From Planctomycetota bacterium (GTDB taxonomy: Bacteria > Planctomycetota > PLA2), in NCBI GenBank assembly GCA_021776735.1, contig JAJFFH010000024.1, positions 1-64,000 of the forward strand: a DNA stretch of 64,000 bases, read 5' to 3'. The first letter of the stretch is position 1; every line of letters starts with the position of its first letter. Under the pieces are notes generated by a model that had not been told where the DNA came from, did not search any database, and saw only the letters and a list, made by a program, of their open reading frames with translations. A program made the translations under genes and the position numbers. Shown here piece after piece: positions 9,501 to 17,208 of this stretch.

Positions 9501-9741
9501 ATGCGCCGCATTTCCATCGATGTCACCAGCCGAAGAGCACCGGAAGCTCGAGGCCATGGCGGCCTTTCAGGGCAAGTCCATCAAGGGGTTGATTCTCGAG
9601 AGCACGTTGGGTACCGCGGACGACAAGGACGAGGCTTTGACCGAACTCGACGCACTGCTGCGAAAGCGACAACAGGACGCGGAAGACGGAGCAGTGAGCA
9701 CCCGAACGGTGGAAGAGATCTTTGAGCAGGCCCGCGAATGA
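9501..9741 (+). pseudogene. Orphan antitoxin-like gene broken by a frameshift
   Basis: ATG at 9501 reads MRRISIDV, a typical ribbon-helix-helix first strand, and then runs out of register. The next frame continues SPAEEHRKLEAMAAFQGKSIKGLILE and ends STRTVEEIFEQARE at 9741. Joined at about 9525, the two pieces give a complete type II antitoxin of roughly 80 residues. The join needs two bases restored (GATGTC-TCACC) or one removed. No toxin-like gene follows: after 9741 there is only repetitive sequence. This looks like the remains of a toxin-antitoxin module. A sequencing error is the alternative. Confidence 0.6.
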
Positions 9742-9817
9742 AGCGGGTCTCCCATCTCTGTGACCTCTGTGATCTCTGTGGCCAGAACTTCTCATCGTCC
9801 GCCCAACCGGTCGATGG
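9742..9817. repeat. Degenerate CTCTGTG relic
   Basis: The stretch at 9755-9782 reads as three tandem variants of (A/C)TCTGTG(A/G). Such arrays are scattered in intergenic DNA of several phyla with large genomes. Here it lies between the broken antitoxin and the selenoprotein gene. No gene is visible. Confidence 0.5.
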
Positions 9818-10681
9818 CTACTCTCCCGACTGACCGGTCCTGGCTGGCTCATCGGTCTTCACCGGCTTGGCCGTTTCCGCAGGTTTCGTCGGCTTTGCCG
9901 GTTGGGGCGCACAGCCCGACTTGGGCACGACCACGACCCCGCCGCCAAGGCGCAACCCGATCGGGACGTCTTTGCGGTAGGGCTTCACGCGCGCCGAAAA
10001 GCGCTTGCGAATCTCGGCGGCGATCTTGGCGAACTCCTCGCCGCGCGTCTTCGCCATCTCCTTGAGCACGTCCTCGAGCAGCAACTCCGGCACCGTCGGC
10101 TGCGTACGCGGGTCGATGGTGATGATCTTGCGCTCACGCGGCGCCGGCGCGCCCTTCTGGACAACCCCGCACATCCGCCGCAACGCCGCGGGCAACCGCC
10201 CGGCCGCCGCATGCTTCGGATCGGCCCCGCCCAACTGATGCGCCCAGGTCGTCGGCTTGCTCCCCCATTTCGCCCCCTTGGCAAACAGGAGGTACGCATC
10301 CCAAGCAAACGGACTCTTACCGACATCGATCTTGTCCGTCAGGTCGAGCCCGACATCCTTGTCCTGATCCCAAAACTGCCGCACGCGCGCGTCGGATCCA
10401 AACTCAAGCGCCAGCTTTTTCGCCGCCGCCTTGTTGTCCGCACGCAACACCGGCGCCCAGACCACGAACACATCAAGCTCCAGCTTGGGATGAGCCTTCA
10501 AGAGATCGCGAACCGCACGGGCCCCACGAACACAAGGCCCTCACGTCGGCGAAACAATGGCCACGAGCTTGGGCCGCCCCACGCGATTGAACGCCCGCTC
10601 AAAGTCCTCCGCATCAACAAGAAGAGGCTTCCCGCCGAACGCCAAAGACGAAAACAGCATAAGGACGGCGATGTTCCGCAT
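9818..10681 (-). CDS. Thioredoxin-like selenoprotein with UGPC redox motif (in-frame UGA)
   Basis: Read through one UGA (10543-10541), this is a single 287-residue exported thioredoxin-fold protein. ATG at 10681 gives a short signal peptide (MRNIAVLMLFSSLAFG), then DAEDFERAFNRVGRPKLVAIV, then SPT-U-GPC with selenocysteine at residue 47, exactly where thioredoxins carry CGPC. Downstream, VRGARAVRDLLKAHPKLELDVFVVWAP continues the fold without a gap. It later has FWDQDKDVGLDL, a SPFAWDAYLLF segment and a Pro/Lys-rich tail. In the mRNA the 22 nt directly after UGA can fold into a 9-bp stem (with G-U pairs) and a GUUC loop, a possible SECIS. A copy of the window motif (10663-10673) encodes IAVL of the signal peptide. 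Conventional gene calling would miss the N-terminus. Confidence 0.8.
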
Positions 10682-11277
10682 GCCGCCAGCATACCCCGGC
10701 CTGGGACGACGGTCCGGTACGTCCAATCCGTCCCCGCCGAGGCTCGCGCCCATCGCACGACATGCTGTTCAGGACTCGCCCAACTCGTCGAGCGCCTGTT
10801 CGATCTCCCGCGACGATCACGAGATCGCGAAGGGCGGCCCGCCAGGGCGCGGGAGCCTTCTCCGAGCCGACCCGCTCGTCAAGCACCCCGGCAACTCAAA
10901 TCGCATCGTCCGCAACCCATGCAACAACCGGCACGAAAAAACGGCGCCAGATCCGAGATCCGACGCCGCCTTGTGTCTGGTGGGCCCAGTTGGACTTGAA
11001 CCAACGACCCCCTGGTTGTCGACCAGCAGACCAATAACGCCATCCGCGCACACGAGGAGGAGGTTCGGCTCAAGCGCACTCGCGCCGGTTCCCAAGACCC
11101 AGAGCCACAAGACGTCGAGCGCGCACCCGCCCAACGTCCCGGCGCGGTTCGCGAGCTCGCTATCGGACTCTACAACCTGGCGGCTGCACACGTCGCGGCG
11201 GGCGGAGACCGATCGACGGCAGCGTCGCCCGACCAGGACTGTCCCACGAACGCGAGATGGTGGCGCAGGCGCCCGAC
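10682..11277. other. 596-bp stretch without a recognisable gene
   Basis: Apart from the tRNA 3' fragment at 10978-11012, I see no supported gene. A short frame ending REIEQALDELGES (stop near 10770, minus strand) looks like the tail of a helical protein, but it is closed after about 15 codons. The region may be decayed. Open frames on the plus strand here (for example one containing WAQLDLNQRPPGC) are the familiar antisense translation of tRNA sequence. Confidence 0.5.
10978..11012 (-). other. 3' part of a tRNA gene (tRNA fragment or att-like site)
   Basis: On the minus strand the last 35 nt read as an intact tRNA 3' half: variable region GGGTC, T-arm GTTGG-TTCAAGT-CCAAC, acceptor strand TGGGCCC, discriminator A and encoded CCA. 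Upstream the anticodon region is irregular (loop TCGACAA lacks U33). I find no GGGCCCA acceptor 5' strand within 100 nt. So this is not a complete tRNA. It is what remains when an element integrates into a tRNA 3' end or when a tRNA decays. The acceptor/T-arm resembles isoleucine tRNAs, from memory. Confidence 0.5.
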
Positions 11278-11754
11278 CTATTCGGATAACCGCCGGGCTG
11301 CGGAATCCCGCTCCGGGGGACTCCGCAGTCCGATCGTTACGGGGCCGTCGTTGACCAGTTCCACTTCCATCATCGCGGCGAAGCGGCCTGTTTTTACATC
11401 GATGCCTTGCTCGCGCAGCTCTTTGCAAAACAACTCGTACAGCCGTTCGGCTTCTTCGGGCGGAGCGGCGCTTACGAACGACGGGCGGTTTCCTTTTTTG
11501 GTGTTCGCGCACAGGGTGAACTGGGAGACCACCAGGGCGGCGGCGCCTACGTCCACGACGGAGCGGTCGATCGGGCGATTCTCGCTGGGGAAGATGCGCA
11601 GCTTGGCGATCTTGTGGGCCAGCTCTTGGGCCTCTCTATCGCCGTCCGTTTGCTCCACCCCGAGCAGGACCACCAAGCCGGCAGCGATGACGCTCACGAC
11701 CTCGCCATCGACGCGGACCTCGGCGCGGGACACCCTTTGCACGACCGCCTTCAT
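11278..11754 (-). CDS. dtd: D-aminoacyl-tRNA deacylase
   Basis: The 158-residue protein is the usual length for DTD, which hydrolyses D-amino acids mischarged on tRNA. The family signatures are present: SQFTLCANTKKGNRPSF (the SQFTL and RPSF elements) at about residues 78-94, and the NDGPVTI Gly-cisPro motif near the C-terminus. The ATG at 11754 gives MKAVVQRVSRAEV, the conserved first strand. A copy of the window motif with its last base changed (11637-11647) encodes QTDGDRE. It sits in the acidic loop where E. coli Dtd has a similar-length acidic loop, so the motif replaced natural sequence rather than being inserted. The gene stands alone, 27 nt from the porin stop. Confidence 0.95.
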   Translation of the reverse strand: MKAVVQRVSRAEVRVDGEVVSVIAAGLVVLLGVEQTDGDREAQELAHKIAKLRIFPSENRPIDRSVVDVGAAALVVSQFTLCANTKKGNRPSFVSAAPPEEAERLYELFCKELREQGIDVKTGRFAAMMEVELVNDGPVTIGLRSPPERDSAARRLSE

Positions 11755-11780
11755 CAGGGCGTCATCCTACGCGTCCATGG

Positions 11781-13013
11781 TCAATGGTCGTGCGATCCCT
11801 TCCCGAGCGCCGTCTCGATCACGAACCAGACCGAGACGAACTGGTCGCCGAGCGCGTCGTCGTCGTCCAGGTTCAGCTGCGCCCGCACGCGCCAGGTTTC
11901 TTCGGTCTGGTAGGTCAGCAAGACCGAGACGCGCACGCGGTCGTCTCCGGTGCCCTGAAAAACGCCGGCGCGCAGACCGCCGCTCCACGGCCCGTGCAGC
12001 TCCGCGAGGACCTGCGCGTACGCTCCCCATTCGTCGTCAGCACGGGTCCGGCGCGCGATCGCTTCGGCCTGCACAGCAAAACGCTCCCGGACTGCGCGCA
12101 CGTCGAGGCCCAGCAGCGACGTCGTGCCGCTGCCGTCAGACGGCCCGGTCGCAAACGAGAGGCCGAACGAACCGCGGGAGACGCGCAGCAGCGCCACGAA
12201 GTCGTCGAGCCCGTCGACCTCGCGCTGGCCCTCACCGACGAAGCTGGCCATCGTTTCGCCCTCGGCGTTCTGAATCCCGAGGTGAAACCCCCAGTCGCCG
12301 AACGCGCCGCCGACGCGCACGCCGGGCGCCCGCATCCCGTCCTCCCCGAAAAAGCGGGTCGCAACGACCGGCACATCAACGAAATCCCGTTCGTGCGGGT
12401 GCAGGGGATTGAGCCGCCCGAACTCGGAGAAAAAATGGCCGATCTCGAGTTCCAGCTCGTGGGTGAGCTGAAACAACACGAACGCTTCCTCCAACTCGAC
12501 GCGCGTCTCGCCGTCCACCGGGTCGAGCACCAGGACTGTGAAGGCCTCCACCCGGACCCGTTCGCCAAGTACGCCGATCAGGCCAAGTTCCACCTGCTGC
12601 AGGGTGAAACCCCGGCGGCGAGGATCGTGTCCGCCTCCCTGGAGCGCTTCGAGTTGGCTGTTGTCCGCAGTCGAGCCCCCAACGGCGGCCAGAAGAACGC
12701 CGCTCAGCCTCAACCGCGGCACCCTTTGGGCATCGATGTCTTCGTTGTGGTCGGCTCCGTGATCATCCGGGCTCCCGGATGAACCGGCCCGGATCGCGCG
12801 GCGGGCCAGGTAGCCCTCGATCTCGCCACGCAGCATGGTCGTTTCCTTGAGCGCGAGCCGTCGCTCCAACTCTGCGATGCGGCGGCGATCGCGTCGCGCC
12901 CCCGCCTCCAGCGCCTCCACTCGCCGTTCCGCGTCATCCGCCCATGCCACGGCACTCAGCGCCAGAAGAGCCCATACACGATAATGACTTCTCATGAGCG
13001 TTAAGATACGCAT
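11781..13013 (-). CDS. Outer-membrane porin-like protein, likely metal-regulated
   Basis: About 410 residues. The N-terminus gives a signal peptide (MRSHYRVWALLALSAVAWA, from a second ATG at 12995; the first ATG is at 13013 and lacks a ribosome binding site). A coiled-coil segment (VEALEAGARRDRRRIAELERRL) follows, then a long beta-rich barrel region rich in alternating hydrophobic and aromatic residues (IGHFFSEFGRLNPLHPHERDF, WGFHLGIQNAEGE). This is the architecture of coiled-coil-anchored porins and of putative zinc-regulated outer-membrane proteins. It is divergent from a Fur-family gene, and two matching palindromes lie between them, one overlapping the second ATG. The transported substrate is not shown by the sequence. 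Metal uptake is inference. Confidence 0.75.
   Translation of the reverse strand: MRILTLMRSHYRVWALLALSAVAWADDAERRVEALEAGARRDRRRIAELERRLALKETTMLRGEIEGYLARRAIRAGSSGSPDDHGADHNEDIDAQRVPRLRLSGVLLAAVGGSTADNSQLEALQGGGHDPRRRGFTLQQVELGLIGVLGERVRVEAFTVLVLDPVDGETRVELEEAFVLFQLTHELELEIGHFFSEFGRLNPLHPHERDFVDVPVVATRFFGEDGMRAPGVRVGGAFGDWGFHLGIQNAEGETMASFVGEGQREVDGLDDFVALLRVSRGSFGLSFATGPSDGSGTTSLLGLDVRAVRERFAVQAEAIARRTRADDEWGAYAQVLAELHGPWSGGLRAGVFQGTGDDRVRVSVLLTYQTEETWRVRAQLNLDDDDALGDQFVSVWFVIETALGKGSHDH
12984..12995. promoter_or_regulatory. Fur-family operator, copy 1
   Basis: ATGA-CTTC-TCAT, an inverted repeat with a 4-nt centre, overlaps the start region of the porin gene. The same arms recur 37 bp further on in front of the regulator gene. 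Binding here would block initiation of the porin. Confidence 0.55.
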
Positions 13014-13032
13014 ACCTGCGGCAACATCAAGA

Positions 13033-13044
13033 ATGAATTCTCAT
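13033..13044. promoter_or_regulatory. Fur-family operator, copy 2
   Basis: ATGA-ATTC-TCAT (context GAATGAATTCTCATTAA) repeats the arms of the first operator and resembles Fur/Zur/PerR boxes. It sits 34 nt before the GTG of the regulator gene, placing it to control both divergent genes, including autoregulation. Confidence 0.6.
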
Positions 13045-13077
13045 TAACGACGGACTGACGGCGCGTAGAATCGGGTT

Positions 13078-13449
13078 GTGGCTCGCCAAACACAGCAACG
13101 CGCCGCCATCCTGAAGGCTCTTGTAGCCGCCGACCGGCCGCTCAGCCCGGGTGAGATTCTCGCCCACGCACAGCGGCTGTCGCCGCGGCTGGGCATCGCG
13201 ACCGTCTATCGCAACGTCCGCCGCCTCGTGCTGGACGGCGAACTCGTCGAGGTTCAACTCCCCGGCGCCCCGCCGCGCTACGAAGTCGCCCGCAAAGGCC
13301 ACCACCACCACTTCCACTGCCGGATTTGCGACCGCGTCTTCGAGGTCGAGGGCTGCCCCGGCCCGCTGACCGGCCTCGCGCCGGACGGGTTTTTCGTCGA
13401 AGCCCACGAGATCGTGCTCTACGGGCTTTGTCGGGAATGTGCTGCCTGA
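13078..13449 (+). CDS. Fur-family metalloregulator (Fur/Zur/PerR type)
   Basis: 123 residues from GTG at 13078. An N-terminal winged helix (AAILKALVAADRPLSPGEILAHAQR; recognition helix around IATVYRNVRRLVLDGELVE) is followed by the dimerisation domain with the metal site GHHHHFHCRIC and a second Cys pair CREC near the C-terminus, the usual structural zinc site. It is short for the family. The conserved TVYRN motif makes the assignment secure, but iron, zinc or peroxide sensing cannot be told apart from sequence alone. The neighbouring porin and shared operators point to a metal-uptake regulon, with zinc the first guess. Confidence 0.9.
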   Translation: MARQTQQRAAILKALVAADRPLSPGEILAHAQRLSPRLGIATVYRNVRRLVLDGELVEVQLPGAPPRYEVARKGHHHHFHCRICDRVFEVEGCPGPLTGLAPDGFFVEAHEIVLYGLCRECAA

Positions 13450-13729
13450 GTTCACCGCTGCGGAAACGCGGAATTGGAGCTTCGGACGGTCTGAATCACC
13501 GCAGAAACGCAAAAGCGCAGAACATGAGTAGGGGGCGCGGCGCATGGCTATGGTCGGGCGGGAGCGACGGGCCGCGTTCTTGAGGCGGAGGTCTGAGCTT
13601 GATCTGAGCCGGGCGTAGTGTCTTTTGGAGGGGAGCGGGGGCTGGCGCAAGTACATCGCCGTCCGTTTGCTTTTTTGCGATTCGGGCCCACTGGGAATCT
13701 TGCGCGACGGGCATAATGGCCCGTTTCCC
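13450..13729. repeat. Intergenic region with a GGACGGCGATG copy and an 'ACGC' relic
   Basis: The 280 bp between the regulator and rpsD contain ACCGCAGAAACGCAAAAGCG near 13498, a degenerate tandem of the (A)CGCA(G)A(A) type also seen as relics in many bacteria. At 13654-13664 it holds an exact reverse copy of the window motif with the full 5' flank (GCAAAC-GGACGGCGATG on the minus strand). A CATAAT at 13712-13717 could be part of the rpsD promoter, but no good -35 box lies at the right distance. Confidence 0.6.
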
Positions 13730-14356
13730 ATGGCGAGAACGTACAAGTCCTTCTGGAAGCTGTGCCGGCGAGAGGGTGTTTCCCTCTACATCAAGGGCGC
13801 GCATGCCTTCAATCCCAAGCCGGGCCTGCAACGGCGTGAATACCCGCCCGGGCAGCATGTCTATCGTCGGATCAAGATCACCGACTATGGGCTGAAGCTG
13901 CGCGAGACCCAAAAGGTCAAACGCGCGTACGGGCTGTCACACCGGCAGTTCCGCCGGTTTTTCGAGATGGCCCGCCGCATGGAAGGCAACACCGGCACGA
14001 ACCTGTTGCAGCTCATGGAGCGGCGCCTCATGAGCGTCGTCGCCACGCTGGGATTCGCGCCGACAATGGCCGGCTCGCGCCAGATGGTCGCGCACGGCCA
14101 CATCCTCGTGAACGGCCGCAAGATGACGATTCCGTCCTACGTCGTCAAGTTCGGCGACGAGATCACGGTGCACAAGCGTGAGCGCAGCCAGACTCTCGCC
14201 AAGCGCAGCATCGACGTCGGTCTCCAAGGACGGACACCGGGTTGGCTTGAGCGCAGCGAGGATCCGCCGAAGGCGAAGATCATCGCCATGCCGACGCGCG
14301 AGGACGTGTCGCTGCCCGTCAACGAGAACCTCGTCGTCGAGTACGCAGCTCGCTAA
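13730..14356 (+). CDS. rpsD: 30S ribosomal protein S4
   Basis: 208 residues, the standard length for S4, the 16S rRNA-binding assembly initiator. The N-terminus MARTYKSFWKLCRREG is a non-zinc variant of the usual CRREG region. The S4 domain (about 98-160) reads LMERRLMSVVATLGFAPTM...ARQMVAHGHILVNGRKM, with the typical G-H-I-x-V-N-G. The C-terminus ends ENLVVEYAAR, matching the family's VNE-L-VEYYSR ending. The gene is away from the usual alpha operon (no rpsK, rpoA or rplQ nearby) and has its own terminator, so it is a standalone unit, as in several phyla. Confidence 0.97.
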   Translation: MARTYKSFWKLCRREGVSLYIKGAHAFNPKPGLQRREYPPGQHVYRRIKITDYGLKLRETQKVKRAYGLSHRQFRRFFEMARRMEGNTGTNLLQLMERRLMSVVATLGFAPTMAGSRQMVAHGHILVNGRKMTIPSYVVKFGDEITVHKRERSQTLAKRSIDVGLQGRTPGWLERSEDPPKAKIIAMPTREDVSLPVNENLVVEYAAR

Positions 14357-14380
14357 CGTTTTCGCAATCTCAAAACCCAC

Positions 14381-14414
14381 GCCGCCGGAGCCCAGCGCTT
14401 CGGCGGCTTTTTTT
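14381..14414 (+). terminator. Rho-independent terminator of rpsD
   Basis: GCCGCCG (14381-14387) pairs with CGGCGGC (14401-14407) around a 13-nt loop, followed directly by seven T residues (14408-14414). It lies 25 nt after the rpsD stop. Confidence 0.85.
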
Positions 14415-14508
14415 CTGCGCTTTTTGGGCTGACGCGGCCAGATCTTTCCGATCCCGTTATCGTCCTACAGTCTTTTTTCGGATTCGGACTCTCGGACTCG
14501 GTATCTGC

Positions 14509-17208
14509 ATGACCATCCGGCTTGTCATCGTCGAATCGCCCACCAAGGCGAAGACCCTCAAGCGATTCCTCGGCAAGGGATTCATCGTGGAGTCCAGCGT
14601 CGGCCACGTCCGCGACCTGCCGGGCAGCGCCGCCGAGATTCCCGCGGCGCTGAAAAAGGAGCCCTGGGCGCGCCTGGGCGTCAACGTGGCGGAGGAGTTC
14701 AAGCCCCTCTACGTCGTGCAGCCCGACAAGAAAAAAAAGATCACCGAGCTGAAGCGGCTGATGAAAGAGGCCGACGAGCTCCTGCTCGCGACCGATGAAG
14801 ACCGCGAGGGCGAAGCGATCTCGTGGCACCTGATCGAGGTGCTCAAGCCGAAGGTGCCCGTGCGCCGGATGGTCTTTCACGAGATCACGAAGGCCGCGAT
14901 CCTGCGCGCGCTCGACGAGACCCGCGACCTGAACCTCGACCTTGTCGGGGCCCAGGAGACGCGCCGCATCATCGACCGGCTGTACGGCTACGAGGTGTCG
15001 CCCATCCTGTGGCGCAAGATCGCGCCGCGGCTCTCCGCGGGCCGCGTGCAAAGCGTCGCCACGTGGATGGTCGTTAATCGCGAACGCGCCCGGATGCGTT
15101 TTGTGCCGTCGGCCTACTGGGATCTCGTCGCCACCTTCGAGACGGGAAAGGGCGAGACGTTCCCGGCGCGACTGCAGACCCTGGACGGCAAGCGTCTCGC
15201 GATCGGCAAGGACTTCGACCCCGATACCGGCAAGCTGACGCGCGATGTGGCCCGTCTGCTCGCCGCGGACGCCGACGGACTGCGCGCCGCACTCAAGACC
15301 ACGGCGTTTTCGATTCAGTCGGCCGAGGAAAAGCCGTTCACGCGCTCCCCCGCCCCCCCCTTCACCACCTCGACGTTGCAGCAAGAAGGCAACCGAAAGC
15401 TCCGCTTCGACGCGCGGCGCACGATGCGGGCGGCACAGCGCCTCTACGAAAACGGTTTCATCACCTACATGCGAACCGACTCGGTCACGCTGTCCGCCGA
15501 GGCGCTGCGACTCACACGCGCGGCGATCAGCGACCAGTACGGGGCCGAGTACCTCCCGGACCAGCCGCGGCAATACAAGACGAAGGTCAAGAACGCCCAG
15601 GAGGCGCACGAGGCGGTCCGGCCCGCGGGCGATCGCATCAAGTCCGTCGACGAGGTGCGCGCGGCGCTCGGCGGCGATGAGTCGCGGCTCTACGAACTCA
15701 TCTGGAAGCGCACGCTTGCTTGTCAGATGAAAAAATCCAAGGGCCGCCGCATGACTCTGCGCGTCGCCGGCACGGCGAACGGGCGCGACGCGGTATTCAA
15801 CGCCACGGGCACGGTGATCGATTTCCCCGGCTTTTTGCGCGCGTACGTCGAAGGCTCGGACGATCCCGAAGCCGCTCTGGCCGACAAGGAGACGATTCTC
15901 CCCCCCGTCAAGGCGGGCGAGAACGTCACGGCGCAAGAGCTCAAGTGCGAGGAGCACGTCACGTCGCCGCCCGCGCGGCTCACCGAGGCCAGCCTGGTCA
16001 AGGCGCTCGAGGAGTCCGGTATCGGCCGCCCGTCGACCTACGCCTCGATCATCAACACGATCGAGCGGCGTGAGTACACGTTCAAGAAGGGCTCGGCACT
16101 CGTCCCGACGTTTACGGCGTTCGCGGTCACCGCACTTCTGGAGCAGCACTTCGGCGAGCTGATCGACACGAAGTTCACGGCCAAGATGGAGGACCGGCTC
16201 GACGAGATTTCGCGCGGCGAGTACGAAACGCAAACGTACCTGCGCGAGTTCTACTTCGGCAACGGCCGACCGGGCCTGCGGCCGCTCCTCGACCAGAAAA
16301 CCGAGGACATCGACCCGCGCACGGTCTGCACGATCCCGATCGCCAAGGACGCCGAGGGCCGCGAGATCGTGGTCCGCGTCGGGCGCTACGGCCCGTTCCT
16401 GCAGCGCGGCGAGACGCGCGCGCCCGTCCCCGACTCGATCTGCCCCGACGAACTGACGCTCGAACGCGTCCAAGAGCTGATCGAGGCCGGCGAACGTGCC
16501 GAACGGCCGATCGGCCACCATCCGGAAACAAACCAGCCCATCTACATCAAGACCGGCCGCTTCGGCCCGTACGTGCGCCTCGGCGACCCGGATCCCGAGG
16601 ACAAGAAGAAAAAGCCCAAGATGGTGTCGCTGCTGAAAAGCATGGAGCCTGCCACGGTCTCGCTCGACACCGCCCTGCAGCTCCTCGCGCTGCCGCGCGT
16701 TCTGGGCCAGGACGACAAGGGCGTCGACATCGTCGCGCACATCGGCCGCTACGGCGCCTACATCAAGCGCGGCGACGACACCCGCAGCCTGAGCCCCGAG
16801 GACGATCTCCTGGCGGTCGCGCTCCCGCGCGCGCTCGAGTTGCTGGCGCAAGAAAAGGTCAGCCGCTTCAAGCGCCAGCCCAAGATCCTGCACACCATCG
16901 AAAAGGTCGAGGCCCTCGACGGCATCGACCTACAGATTCTCGACGGACGATACGGACCGTACGTAACGGACGGCGAGGCAAACGCGTCGCTACCCAAGGG
17001 CATGGCGCCCGAGGCGCTCGAAGTCGATGAGGCGCTGAACTTGCTGGCGCGCGCCCGCGAACGCAAGGGCAAAAAGAAGAAGAAAAAGAAGACGGCCAAA
17101 AAGAAGACCAGCACGAAAAAGGCCAGCAAGAAGAAGACGTCCAAAAAGACCGCCCAAAAAAAGACCGCGCAGAAAAAGAAGAAGACGGCGGCCAAGAAGA
17201 AGACCTGA
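14509..17208 (+). CDS. topA: DNA topoisomerase I (type IA) with lysine-rich tail
   Basis: 899 residues. The Toprim domain opens LVIVESPTKAKTLKRFLG and carries the acidic triad LLLATDEDREGEAISWH. The catalytic tyrosine is Y320 in GFITYMRTDSVTLS (Y319 in E. coli). The C-terminus has four Toprim-associated repeats (VGRYGPFLQRGE, TGRFGPYVRLGD, IGRYGAYIKRGD, DGRYGPYVTDGE) instead of Cys4 zinc fingers. It ends in a tail of about 45 residues (853-899) that is almost entirely Lys, Thr and Ser, as in many planctomycete and actinobacterial enzymes, where such tails aid processivity. It overlaps the next gene by one base (ATGA), so eboA is translationally coupled. Confidence 0.97.
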   Translation: MTIRLVIVESPTKAKTLKRFLGKGFIVESSVGHVRDLPGSAAEIPAALKKEPWARLGVNVAEEFKPLYVVQPDKKKKITELKRLMKEADELLLATDEDREGEAISWHLIEVLKPKVPVRRMVFHEITKAAILRALDETRDLNLDLVGAQETRRIIDRLYGYEVSPILWRKIAPRLSAGRVQSVATWMVVNRERARMRFVPSAYWDLVATFETGKGETFPARLQTLDGKRLAIGKDFDPDTGKLTRDVARLLAADADGLRAALKTTAFSIQSAEEKPFTRSPAPPFTTSTLQQEGNRKLRFDARRTMRAAQRLYENGFITYMRTDSVTLSAEALRLTRAAISDQYGAEYLPDQPRQYKTKVKNAQEAHEAVRPAGDRIKSVDEVRAALGGDESRLYELIWKRTLACQMKKSKGRRMTLRVAGTANGRDAVFNATGTVIDFPGFLRAYVEGSDDPEAALADKETILPPVKAGENVTAQELKCEEHVTSPPARLTEASLVKALEESGIGRPSTYASIINTIERREYTFKKGSALVPTFTAFAVTALLEQHFGELIDTKFTAKMEDRLDEISRGEYETQTYLREFYFGNGRPGLRPLLDQKTEDIDPRTVCTIPIAKDAEGREIVVRVGRYGPFLQRGETRAPVPDSICPDELTLERVQELIEAGERAERPIGHHPETNQPIYIKTGRFGPYVRLGDPDPEDKKKKPKMVSLLKSMEPATVSLDTALQLLALPRVLGQDDKGVDIVAHIGRYGAYIKRGDDTRSLSPEDDLLAVALPRALELLAQEKVSRFKRQPKILHTIEKVEALDGIDLQILDGRYGPYVTDGEANASLPKGMAPEALEVDEALNLLARARERKGKKKKKKKTAKKKTSTKKASKKKTSKKTAQKKTAQKKKKTAAKKKT

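Noticed and set aside
10541..10753. Separate short gene ending at the UGA before the thioredoxin-like frame
   Set aside because: The two frames are in register and complete one thioredoxin fold only when joined through UGA; the short piece alone would be a signal peptide plus 30 residues.
10980..11060. Complete tRNA gene
   Set aside because: T-arm, acceptor 3' strand and CCA are present, but no matching 5' acceptor, D-arm or proper anticodon loop exists. Kept only as a fragment.
14353..16893. Minus-strand frame of 846 codons across topA
   Set aside because: It is antisense to topA, whose catalytic motifs are complete. No ribosome binding site or family match is visible.
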